Source: Clostridium sp. CAG:245 (GTDB taxonomy: Bacteria; Bacillota; Clostridia; TANB77; CAG-508). Taken from it: 21,100 nt of DNA. The stretch is taken from positions 1-21,100 of the forward strand of contig FR880038.1 of assembly GCA_000435175.1 (NCBI GenBank). Direction: 5' to 3'. The translations under genes were made by a program, and so were the position numbers. Under the pieces are notes generated by a model. It saw nothing but the letters and a program-made list of their open reading frames with translations. It was not told the DNA's origin and did no database searches. The stretch's first letter is position 1. Every line of letters begins with the position of its first letter. Below are positions 1 to 5,217 of the stretch, piece after piece.

Positions 1-60
1 AAAATCGTTAAATTAATTAAAAGCAAATATTACAAGGCAAATTTATTCTAATTACCGGAA

Positions 61-80
61 ATGTACTTTGTGTAGTACAT
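61..80. repeat. Short perfect hairpin downstream of grpE
   Basis: A 7-bp inverted repeat (ATGTACT / AGTACAT) with a 6-nt loop lies about 55 nt past the grpE stop. It has no U-tract on either strand, so it is a poor intrinsic terminator. The rest of 1-133 holds no ribosome site or start that would suit dnaK, which usually follows grpE; if dnaK is next, it starts beyond the window edge. The hairpin could be a grpE-dnaK intercistronic RNA structure. That role is inference. Confidence 0.4.
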
Positions 81-133
81 TGAGGATAATTAGTAATAAA
101 TTTAACGGAGTAAGACGACGCTTAGAATTAATT

Positions 134-664
134 TTAGTTTGCTACAACAACCATAGAATGACGAATAACTTTGTTGCCTATCATGTAGCCTTTTCTATAT
201 TCTTGTGCAACTATTTTTTCTCCAAGTTTTTCATCTTGTATCATGCTTACTGCCTCATGTAATTCTGGATCAAAAGGTTGTCCTACTGCCTCTATTTCTT
301 TTACTCCATTTGCTGTAAGCACATCTTTAAATTGCTTTAATACAAGTTCTATTCCTTTTTTGTATTCTTCATCTTTTGTCTCGGCTTCTGTTGCTTTTTC
401 TAAGTTATCAATTACTGGTAATAATGATGATATTATATCCCCTATTATCGAATTGTATAACCCTTCTCTTTCTTTTGCACTTCTTTTCTTTAAATTGTCG
501 AATTCTGCAATAAGTCTTGTATGTCTATCTTTTACGTCTGCCAATTCATCTTTTAATTTTGATATTTGCTCATTTAATTCTTTTTCTTTATTTTCTGTCT
601 TTTCTTCTTTTTTTACTTCTTGCTTTTTCTCTTTTTCTTCTTGCACTTTTTTCTCTTTATCCAT
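134..664 (-). CDS. grpE: Nucleotide exchange factor GrpE (HSP70 co-chaperone)
   Basis: GrpE drives ADP release from DnaK during protein refolding in the cytoplasm. The first 60 or so residues are Lys/Glu-rich and predicted coiled coil. The conserved dimer-stalk segment containing AEFDNLKKR follows, and the protein ends in the family signature with KGYMIGNKVIRHSMV in the beta domain. At 176 aa it is normal length. Upstream Met codons exist at 673 and 670, but the AAAGGA ribosome site (673-678) overlaps the first, so ATG 664 with an 8-nt spacer is the sensible start. The start lies just upstream of the hrcA stop codon, so the genes overlap and are probably translationally coupled in an hrcA-grpE heat-shock operon under CIRCE control. 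dnaK is not in the window. Confidence 0.97.
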   Translation of the reverse strand: MDKEKKVQEEKEKKQEVKKEEKTENKEKELNEQISKLKDELADVKDRHTRLIAEFDNLKKRSAKEREGLYNSIIGDIISSLLPVIDNLEKATEAETKDEEYKKGIELVLKQFKDVLTANGVKEIEAVGQPFDPELHEAVSMIQDEKLGEKIVAQEYRKGYMIGNKVIRHSMVVVAN

Positions 665-1730
665 TATCATCATCCTTTCTCTCTTTAGAATTTGGATTGT
701 CTAGTTTTGGTGTTTCGCTATTTTCGCCTAACTTTTTACTAATATATTTCATTGCCGATATTACTTTTGAATAGTCCATTCTGGTAGGTCCAATTATAGC
801 AATCGTTCCTAAATCTTTTCCTTCTTCTTTATGTTTAAATGTTATTATGCTAAAGTCTTTTAGAGCTTCATCCACATTTTCATCACCAATGTAAACATTT
901 ATTTCATCTTGATTATCATCACTATTCAAAACATCTATCATCTGTTTAGTCTTGTCTGTATCTAATATATTTACGAAATTTTTGGCTATATCTAAGCTCT
1001 TGAATTCTGGCAAATCAAACGATTTATTGGCTCCCTCCATATAAATCGGTGTGTCTTCGTTTATTGCTTTATTTAACTGCTCTAATACAGGTTTTACCAC
1101 ATTTAATACACTACTCATTTCTGAATGCATGTATTCTTCCATCGGTTTATCTATTTGAGTAAGTGGTTTTCCTTTTAGTTTGTTGTTAAACAAATACGTT
1201 ATTGTATCAACTTGTTCTTGCGTTACGTCTTCATCAAACTTAATTATTGTTTCTTTTACAAGTCCACTCTCTGTTAGAATTATTGCCATTAAAATCCTGC
1301 TACCTAACAATACAAATTTAACTTCTTCTATATTTTGGCTCGCAACTCGTGGTCCTATTCCAACTGATGTGTAATGAGTTATTTCTGATAATGTTGACGT
1401 TGCAATTTTTGTTAAATCTTCTATTTGATTAACCTTAGTTGCAAGTTGTGTCTGTATATATTTTATCTCTTGCATACTAATATCATTATAGTTCAAAAGT
1501 TCATCAACATAGTATCTATAACCTTGTGCTGACGGAATACGTCCAGCTGATGTATGTGGTTTATCAAGCAAACCAATCTTTTCAAGCTCAGCCATATCGT
1601 TTCTTATAGTGGCACTGCTGTAATCAATTCCATGTTTTTCTACAATAGACTTCGAGCTTACAGGCTCAGCTGTTTCAATATATTCTTCTACAATAGCTTG
1701 TAATATTTTTTTCTTTCTATTGTCTAGCAT
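657..1730 (-). CDS. hrcA: Heat-inducible transcription repressor HrcA
   Basis: HrcA binds CIRCE operators and represses the groE and dnaK operons; GroEL activity controls its folding. The N-terminus is a winged helix (about residues 1-75). It is followed by the hallmark HTSAGRIPS...GYRYYVD segment near residues 60-80 and then a GAF-like domain. The 357-aa length is normal for the family. The reading frame stays open upstream to 1802, but that extension covers the promoter and CIRCE. ATG 1730 is preceded by AGAGGTG at good spacing and gives the usual MLDNRKKKILQ start. It is the first gene of the operon with grpE and is autoregulated through the CIRCE at 1747-1773. Confidence 0.97.
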   Translation of the reverse strand: MLDNRKKKILQAIVEEYIETAEPVSSKSIVEKHGIDYSSATIRNDMAELEKIGLLDKPHTSAGRIPSAQGYRYYVDELLNYNDISMQEIKYIQTQLATKVNQIEDLTKIATSTLSEITHYTSVGIGPRVASQNIEEVKFVLLGSRILMAIILTESGLVKETIIKFDEDVTQEQVDTITYLFNNKLKGKPLTQIDKPMEEYMHSEMSSVLNVVKPVLEQLNKAINEDTPIYMEGANKSFDLPEFKSLDIAKNFVNILDTDKTKQMIDVLNSDDNQDEINVYIGDENVDEALKDFSIITFKHKEEGKDLGTIAIIGPTRMDYSKVISAMKYISKKLGENSETPKLDNPNSKERKDDDNG

Positions 1731-1746
1731 TTTTTCACCTCTTTTT

Positions 1747-1773
1747 AGCACTATACTACCTTGAGTGCTAAAC
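1747..1773 (-). promoter_or_regulatory. CIRCE operator of hrcA-grpE
   Basis: On the plus strand the site reads TTAGCACTA, nine bases, then GAGTGCTAA. This matches the consensus TTAGCACTC-N9-GAGTGCTAA except for one base at the inner end of the left arm. It lies immediately downstream of the predicted transcription start and just before the hrcA ribosome site, the classical position for autoregulation by HrcA. Confidence 0.95.
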
Positions 1774-1780
1774 TGTGTAT

Positions 1781-1809
1781 ATAATACATCGTAAGTTAGC
1801 AAAAGTCAA
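1781..1809 (-). promoter_or_regulatory. Sigma-A promoter of hrcA-grpE
   Basis: Reading the minus strand: TTGACT (-35, 1804-1809), a 17-nt spacer, and TATTAT (-10, 1781-1786). The predicted start falls near 1774, so CIRCE occupies the first bases of the transcript. Confidence 0.85.
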
Positions 1810-1913
1810 TAGAGATTGCTAATTTTATTGTGAAAGTTTTGTGAATTTTCGCCAATTTTGGACGGGAGATTTGGAGCAAAATTACTAGACTTTGTTATAC
1901 TTTAAGCTAAAAT

Positions 1914-1949
1914 CGCCCAAAAAAGGGCGTCCCTCTTGGGCGAAGGACG
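1914..1949 (-). terminator. Probable ychF terminator with competing stems
   Basis: Downstream of ychF two overlapping hairpins can form. CGTCC (1928-1932) pairs with GGACG (1945-1949), which on the minus strand is followed by CCC and a run of six T. CGCCC (1914-1918) pairs with GGGCG at either 1925-1929 or 1938-1942. The first stem plus T-run looks like an intrinsic terminator for minus-strand transcripts from ychF. The stems exclude one another, so the fold is uncertain. Confidence 0.5.
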
Positions 1950-1958
1950 TCTCTTAAT

Positions 1959-3047
1959 TTATACGTTAAATTTAAATAATACTATATCTCCATCTTGCAT
2001 TATGTATTCTTTACCTTCTGAACGAACTAATCCTTTTTCTTTTGCAGCTGTCATTGAGCCTTCTCTCATCAAATCATCATAAGAAACTATTTCTGCTCTA
2101 ATGAACCCTCTCTCTATATCTGAGTGAATTTTTCCTGCAGCCTGTGGAGCTTTTGTTCCTTTCTTTATTGTCCAGGCTCTTACTTCTGGCTCTCCAGCTG
2201 TTAAGAACGACATTAATCCAAGTAAATCATAGCTTGCTTTTATTACTTTATCTAATCCAGATTCTTCTAGACCTAATGCTTCTAGCATTTCCTTTTTGTC
2301 ATTACCATCTAAACTTGATAATTCTTCTTCTATTTTTACGCAAAGCTTTATTACTTCTGCCTTGTCTTGTTTTGCATATTCTTTTACGCTGTTTACATTT
2401 GCATCATTTTCATCCAATAATTGATCTTCTGAAACATTTGCAACATATAAAATTGGTTTCATTGTTAGTAAGAATCCATCCCTTACTATTTCTAGTTCTT
2501 CATCTGTATACTCCAAACTTCTTGCTGGTTTTCCATTTTGCAAAGCATCTCTTACTTTTTTCCATGTATCAAATTCTAATTGATATTTCTTATCACCTTT
2601 TATTAATTTACTAGCTCTATCAATTCTTTTCTCAACAGTCTCTAAGTCTGCAAATACAAGTTCTAAATTAATAGTTTCTATATCTCTTACAGGGTTAATG
2701 CTTCCATCAACATGTATTATGTTTGAATCTTCAAAACATCTTACAACTTGGCAAATTGCATCTGTTTCTCTTATATGAGATAAAAATTTATTTCCTAATC
2801 CTTCGCCTTTGCTTGCTCCTTTTACCAAACCTGCTATATCAACAAATTCAATTACAGCATGTGTAACCTTTTGAGGGTTGTACATCTTTGCTAGGTTGTC
2901 CAATCTTTCGTCTGGTACTGGAACTACGCCTACATTTGGCTCTATTGTACAGAATGGATAGTTTGCACATTCTGCTCCTGCATTTGTTATTGCATTAAAT
3001 AAAGTACTCTTTCCTACATTTGGAAGTCCTACAATTCCTATTTTCAT
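1959..3047 (-). CDS. ychF: Ribosome-binding P-loop ATPase YchF (OLA1 family)
   Basis: YchF is an Obg-related ATPase that binds ribosomes and is linked to translation and stress responses. The protein opens with the P-loop GLPNVGKST (about residues 7-15). It then has NYPFCTIEPN, the DIAGLV switch region, and NVSE in place of the GTPase NKxD, as expected for the ATP-preferring YchF branch. It ends with a TGS domain finishing DGDIVLFKFNV. The length of 362 aa fits the family. The frame is open to 3146, but ATG 3047, preceded by GAAAGG, gives the standard MKIGIVGLPNVGKS start. It is monocistronic with its own promoter. Confidence 0.97.
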   Translation of the reverse strand: MKIGIVGLPNVGKSTLFNAITNAGAECANYPFCTIEPNVGVVPVPDERLDNLAKMYNPQKVTHAVIEFVDIAGLVKGASKGEGLGNKFLSHIRETDAICQVVRCFEDSNIIHVDGSINPVRDIETINLELVFADLETVEKRIDRASKLIKGDKKYQLEFDTWKKVRDALQNGKPARSLEYTDEELEIVRDGFLLTMKPILYVANVSEDQLLDENDANVNSVKEYAKQDKAEVIKLCVKIEEELSSLDGNDKKEMLEALGLEESGLDKVIKASYDLLGLMSFLTAGEPEVRAWTIKKGTKAPQAAGKIHSDIERGFIRAEIVSYDDLMREGSMTAAKEKGLVRSEGKEYIMQDGDIVLFKFNV

Positions 3048-3083
3048 TATATCTTCGACCTTTCTTTTTCTTATAGCTATTAT

Positions 3084-3112
3084 AATATAACACAAATTAT
3101 TACTTTTGGCAA
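3084..3112 (-). promoter_or_regulatory. Probable sigma-A promoter of ychF
   Basis: On the minus strand: TTGCCA (3107-3112), a 17-nt spacer, TATATT (3084-3089), with a short untranslated leader to ATG 3047. Confidence 0.6.
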
Positions 3113-3125
3113 TTAATTTATTTAA

Positions 3126-3142
3126 GGTTCCATATTGGAACC
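3126..3142 (-). terminator. Hairpin after the endolysin gene, weak terminator
   Basis: GGTTCC (3126-3131) and GGAACC (3137-3142) form a perfect 6-bp stem with a 5-nt loop, about 30 nt past the amidase stop. On the minus strand only TTAAAT follows, so the U-tract is poor. It separates the endolysin cassette from the ychF promoter. Confidence 0.45.
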
Positions 3143-3173
3143 CCAAATAGAATTTTAAATATATTTTTCACTA

Positions 3174-4022
3174 TTATTTGAATAATTTATTAAACGTATT
3201 CTTTCCAACTATTCCATCTTGTGATAATCCATTTCTTTTTTGAAATTCTCGTACCGCACTTTCTGTTGCGGGTCCGAATATTCCGTCTGCATTAATGTTA
3301 AATAATTTGCAAATAAGCATTGACTGAATTAACCAAGTGATGTTTCCTTCTGCTCCTTTTCGAACATTTATGCAGGCATTGTAAGTGTTAGTTCCAAATA
3401 TTCCATCGACTGCTAGTTTACTTCCAAACTGTTTATTTAATTCTGTTTGTAATCCCTTCACCAATGCCTTCTTCGTCTCGTTTCCATAAATATTATCTAC
3501 TGAAATATTTAAGCCATATTTTTCATTTAAAGAAGTTTGTATTGTAGCTATTTTTCCCTTTTCTTGGCTTGGTTTTGATACGCCTGTTTCATTTGAATTT
3601 GCTATTTGATCAAATGGAAAATTGTCACCCGGGCAATTTGTTGCATTTACATTTTTATGAACTTGTACTGTGTTTATTCCATATTTATTTTTTAAAAAGT
3701 TTACAAGTTCTCTTCCAGCTTTAATCTCCTCCTCTTGCATTATTTCTTCTTTATAATCTCCTTCAAAGCAAATTCCCAATGAATCATAATTTGCACCATA
3801 TGCATGTGCTCCAACCTTATCCTCTGGACGAAGTCTATATATTGTGCCGTCTTTTCTTACCAGAAAGTGATATCCAGCTCCACTCCAACCATTGTTTAAA
3901 TGCCACCTGTGAATATCTTCAGCAGAACACTTTTTGGCCGCAGCATGATGCAAAATTATTCTTTTAGTAGAGCTACGTGTATCCATTTGTTTAAAATTTA
4001 AATTTGTATTAATTATATTCAT
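3174..4022 (-). CDS. N-acetylmuramoyl-L-alanine amidase (PGRP/T7-lysozyme fold) with peptidoglycan-binding repeats
   Basis: This enzyme cleaves the amide between N-acetylmuramic acid and L-Ala in peptidoglycan. Residues about 18-140 form an Amidase_2 domain. The candidate zinc ligands are His25 (IILHHAAA), His122 (VHKN) and Cys130 (NCPGD), with a Tyr at 51 (GYHFLVRKDG) at the catalytic position seen in T7 lysozyme. Residues about 155-282 carry peptidoglycan_binding_1-type repeats marked by VDNIYG, VDGIFG, ADGIFG and QDGIVG. There is no signal peptide, which suits an endolysin released by a holin. The start lies 2 nt after the stop of the upstream holin-like gene, with GGGAG as ribosome site. 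The pair reads as a phage lysis cassette; a cell-owned, domesticated use is also possible. Confidence 0.93.
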   Translation of the reverse strand: MNIINTNLNFKQMDTRSSTKRIILHHAAAKKCSAEDIHRWHLNNGWSGAGYHFLVRKDGTIYRLRPEDKVGAHAYGANYDSLGICFEGDYKEEIMQEEEIKAGRELVNFLKNKYGINTVQVHKNVNATNCPGDNFPFDQIANSNETGVSKPSQEKGKIATIQTSLNEKYGLNISVDNIYGNETKKALVKGLQTELNKQFGSKLAVDGIFGTNTYNACINVRKGAEGNITWLIQSMLICKLFNINADGIFGPATESAVREFQKRNGLSQDGIVGKNTFNKLFK

Positions 4023-4024
4023 AT

Positions 4025-4225
4025 TTATTTCTTCTCCCTATTGCTAATAGCCTTCTGTCCTAATAAATACGTACTTATTACTCCTTGAACAACAGCTATT
4101 ACCTGTACTATTTGAATCGCATATGGTATTGTTATTCCTTCTACAGCATTAATTCCAGTAACCAAAGCACTAATAATTGCCAAAACATTTATTGTATATT
4201 TTGCTATCGTCTTAATCTTTTCCAT
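4025..4225 (-). CDS. Small holin-like membrane protein
   Basis: This 66-aa protein has two hydrophobic segments, roughly residues 10-28 and 33-57. A short linker separates them, and the tail is basic (QKAISNREKK). Size, topology and position directly upstream of an endolysin match phage holins, which permeabilise the membrane so that the endolysin reaches the wall. A strong AGGAGG lies before ATG 4225. The stop is 2 nt from the amidase start, so the genes are very likely cotranscribed and coupled. No other phage structural genes are visible, so this is either a remnant or an adopted lysis module. The exact holin family is not assigned. Confidence 0.8.
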   Translation of the reverse strand: MEKIKTIAKYTINVLAIISALVTGINAVEGITIPYAIQIVQVIAVVQGVISTYLLGQKAISNREKK

Positions 4226-4328
4226 ATTAAATCCTCCTAATATATTGTATTCGAGAATTTTTTTATTGAGACTATTTATACAATTTTAGACAAAAATTTA
4301 TTTTTTTAGAAAGCTTAATCGGAAATAT

Positions 4329-4357
4329 TTAACTTTTTCCGTAAAACATTGTATAAT
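4329..4357 (+). promoter_or_regulatory. Probable promoter of the 72-aa gene
   Basis: TATAAT at 4352-4357 has TTAACT 17 nt upstream (or TTTAAC at 18 nt). The predicted start near 4364 leaves an 87-nt leader containing the hairpin at 4406-4429. The -35 sits inside a CGGAAA / TTTCCG inverted repeat (4320-4341). Confidence 0.55.
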
Positions 4358-4405
4358 TTTACCAGTAGCATATTTTGATATGTGTTGCCTTCGAATATAA
4401 ACAGA

Positions 4406-4442
4406 GTTCGGAGGCACAATCCTCCGAACAATCACAAGGAGG
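4406..4442 (+). promoter_or_regulatory. Leader hairpin with anti-Shine-Dalgarno arm
   Basis: GTTCGGAGG (4406-4414) and CCTCCGAAC (4421-4429) form a perfect 9-bp stem with loop CACAAT. There is no T-run, so it is not a terminator. The right arm holds CCTCC (4421-4425), which is also complementary to the true ribosome site AAGGAGG (4436-4442). Two mutually exclusive pairings are therefore possible: the hairpin with an open ribosome site, or a sequestered ribosome site. The structure is seen in the sequence; a switching role is inference. Confidence 0.55.
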
Positions 4443-4450
4443 AAGTTTTA

Positions 4451-4669
4451 ATGAAAGTATCGATGAACGACATAATCAAAGTCAAGCTGAACAAGATTGG
4501 CGATGAATTGCTTCAAAAAGTTTTTGGAAATTCTCAGGAGCTTCCTAAAAAAGATCCTGATGGTTACACCGAAATGAAGTTTCTCTATCTCCTTAAGATG
4601 TTCGAGGATTTCGAATATCTGGGTGAGGTCAACAAGCCGTTTGATGGCGATGTTATCGTAATCGCATAA
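4451..4669 (+). CDS. Small phage-type hypothetical protein (72 aa)
   Basis: I do not recognise a named family with certainty. ATG 4451 follows a perfect AAGGAGG with an 8-nt spacer; an upstream ATG at 4382 would include the leader hairpin and is rejected. The protein begins MKVSMNDIIKVKLNKIGDELL and contains KDPDGYTEMKFLYLLKMF. This arrangement of a short IKVKL strand-helix followed by DGYTE and an aromatic-rich helix resembles small uncharacterised proteins of Firmicute phages and plasmids. Its codons are visibly richer in G and C at third positions than all neighbours, suggesting recent transfer. It has its own promoter, structured leader and strong terminator, so it is an independent unit on the opposite strand to the lysis pair. 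Confidence 0.75.
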   Translation: MKVSMNDIIKVKLNKIGDELLQKVFGNSQELPKKDPDGYTEMKFLYLLKMFEDFEYLGEVNKPFDGDVIVIA

Positions 4670-4680
4670 TTTCATTTCAT

Positions 4681-4704
4681 GGTACATGCCTTATCACATG
4701 TACC
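4681..4704 (+). repeat. Hairpin in the 3' untranslated region
   Basis: GGTACATG and CATGTACC form a perfect 8-bp stem with an 8-nt loop between the stop codon of the 72-aa gene and its terminator. It has no T-run of its own. It may protect the 3' end, or be a fossil of an insertion. Confidence 0.45.
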
Positions 4705-4706
4705 AC

Positions 4707-4760
4707 AACCACCAGTAGAGTCGCTCATTTCATAGCAACTCTGCTGGTGGTTTATTTTTT
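4707..4760 (+). terminator. Strong intrinsic terminator of the 72-aa gene
   Basis: AACCACCAG-T-AGAGT (4707-4721) pairs with ACTCT-G-CTGGTGGTT (4738-4752), a 15-pair stem with one U-G wobble. It is followed by TATTTTTT. Confidence 0.92.
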
Positions 4761-4792
4761 ATATAACTAGATTAAATTTATAACAAAAATCG

Positions 4793-4832
4793 TTGTCAAA
4801 AAATTGACAAACAGATAATTAATGTATATAAT
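4793..4832 (+). promoter_or_regulatory. Perfect consensus promoter of the candidate antitoxin RNA
   Basis: TTGACA (4804-4809), a 17-nt spacer and TATAAT (4827-4832) give an exact sigma-A consensus. The -35 is one arm of an inverted repeat TTGTCAA-AAAA-TTGACAA (4793-4810), which could be an operator. The predicted start is about 4839. A promoter this strong with no good ORF behind it points to an abundant small RNA. Confidence 0.9.
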
Positions 4833-4834
4833 AA

Positions 4835-4870
4835 ATATAGGAAATGAAAAACCACAATCGTGGTTGCCAC
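4835..4870 (+). repeat. Left leader arm of an inverted repeat flanking the peptide gene
   Basis: ATATAGGAAATGA (4835-4847) and GTTGCCAC (4863-4870) recur on the minus strand at 5100-5088 and 5074-5067, with 15 versus 13 nt between the two boxes. Both convergent RNAs therefore begin with related leaders. Confidence 0.9.
4850..4865 (-). terminator. Candidate terminator of the toxin mRNA
   Basis: Read on the minus strand, AACCAC-GATT-GTGGTT is followed by TTTCATTT. This is a modest intrinsic terminator. If used, the peptide mRNA runs from about 5099 to about 4843 and covers the whole opposing small RNA. The hairpin is short, so termination may instead occur at 4881-4918, where the stem is strong but the minus-strand U-tract is poor. 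Confidence 0.45.
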
Positions 4871-4880
4871 ATATTATTGT

Positions 4881-4925
4881 AACAACACATCTGCTGGCCA
4901 AAGCAAAGATGTGTTGTTTTATTTA
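4881..4925 (+). terminator. Intrinsic terminator of the small RNA
   Basis: AACAACACATCT (4881-4892) pairs perfectly with AGATGTGTTGTT (4907-4918). An inner GCT/AGC closes the loop, and TTATTTATT follows on the plus strand. Confidence 0.92.
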
Positions 4926-5024
4926 TTCCTTATTTGACAAAATTATGTATATAATTGCTAATAAGGCTACGTTTATAGTAAGGGAAAGTCCCAATGCATA
5001 TATTAAAAATAATATAATACCCAT
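4923..5024 (-). CDS. 33-aa hydrophobic peptide, candidate type I toxin
   Basis: This short ORF starts at ATG 5024 with GAGGTGG 5 nt upstream and ends at TAA 4923. The product begins MGIILFLIYALGLSLT and ends IIYIILSNKE. About residues 3-29 form one uninterrupted hydrophobic helix, followed by a short polar tail. Length and topology match the small membrane toxins of type I toxin-antitoxin loci such as Fst, which is also 33 aa, and BsrG, but I see no direct sequence match to either. A good promoter lies upstream, a stable hairpin abuts the ribosome site, and a convergent small RNA covers the 3' end. It could instead be a harmless membrane peptide or a phage membrane fragment. Coding status is well supported by the ribosome site and the uninterrupted hydrophobicity; toxicity is inference. 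Confidence 0.7.
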   Translation of the reverse strand: MGIILFLIYALGLSLTINVALLAIIYIILSNKE

Positions 5025-5040
5025 AAACACCACCTCACTT

Positions 5041-5066
5041 TCCCATAGTATATACTATGAAGTAAA
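5041..5066 (-). promoter_or_regulatory. Hairpin beside the toxin ribosome site
   Basis: CATAGTATATACTATG (5044-5059) is a perfect 16-bp palindrome. With two U-G pairs and an outer CTTT/AAAG pairing it forms a long stem in the minus-strand leader, ending directly before GAGGTGG (5030-5036). Such leader stems limit ribosome access in known type I toxin mRNAs. Confidence 0.6.
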
Positions 5067-5100
5067 GTGGCAACACACTTGCTTATCTCATTTCCTATAT
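5067..5100 (-). repeat. Right leader arm of the inverted repeat
   Basis: This is the minus-strand counterpart of 4835-4870: ATATAGGAAATGA (5100-5088) and GTTGCCAC (5074-5067). Its position at the 5' end of the predicted peptide mRNA means it is complementary to the 3' end of the same mRNA if transcription reaches about 4840. Confidence 0.9.
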
Positions 5101-5105
5101 CAATT

Positions 5106-5134
5106 ACTATACTATATATATTAATAAAAAACAA
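5106..5134 (-). promoter_or_regulatory. Promoter of the 33-aa peptide gene
   Basis: On the minus strand: TTGTTT (5129-5134), a 17-nt spacer, TATAGT (5106-5111). The predicted start near 5099 leaves a leader of about 75 nt that begins with the same ATAGGAAATGA as the opposing RNA. Confidence 0.65.
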
Positions 5135-5217
5135 GCGAACACTAAAAATATATGCATATTTTTTTATGTTAGATAAAATAAAAAAAATTAAAGTAATATA
5201 AAACTCTAATTTTTTCA
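5135..5217. other. AT-rich spacer with no gene
   Basis: This stretch is almost entirely A and T with no ribosome site, start or stem of note. It separates the peptide locus from the tRNA-derived repeat. I see no function in it. Confidence 0.5.

Larger units (their letters stand above)
4839..4925 (+). ncRNA. Candidate small RNA, putative type I antitoxin
   Basis: The unit runs from the consensus promoter to a 12-bp terminator, about 87 nt. It folds a hairpin AACCAC-AATC-GTGGTT (4850-4865), which competes with GTGG...CCAC (4860-4870), and ends in the terminator stem. It is convergent with the 33-aa peptide gene and antisense to its 3' untranslated region. Its 5' end (4835-4847) is identical to the 5' end of the convergent transcript. 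It also holds a 12-codon ORF starting MKNHNRG just after AGGA; translation of it is possible but not convincing. The antitoxin role is inferred from arrangement. Confidence 0.7.

Noticed and set aside
243..704. Plus-strand ORFs over grpE and hrcA
   Set aside because: They are Ser/Phe-rich mirror frames of clear minus-strand genes, with no ribosome site.
2144..2614. 156-codon plus-strand ORF across ychF
   Set aside because: Leu-rich shadow of a highly conserved gene; no start signal.
4382..4450. N-terminal extension of the 72-aa protein from ATG 4382
   Set aside because: It would translate the leader hairpin and the ribosome site; the AAGGAGG before ATG 4451 is decisive.
4842..4883. 12-codon ORF in the small RNA as a real peptide
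   Set aside because: AGGA and ATG lie at the extreme 5' end and the ORF has no clear character; the RNA looks structural. Left open but not called.
4822..5124. 100-codon plus-strand ORF over the small RNA and peptide gene
   Set aside because: It starts inside the -10 region of the consensus promoter and runs through the terminator; no ribosome site.
4793..5134. Direct Fst/par-type pairing between the two leaders
   Set aside because: In par the repeats are direct, so the RNAs are complementary. Here they are inverted, so the two leaders are alike rather than complementary; pairing must be through the 3' overlap or within the toxin mRNA.
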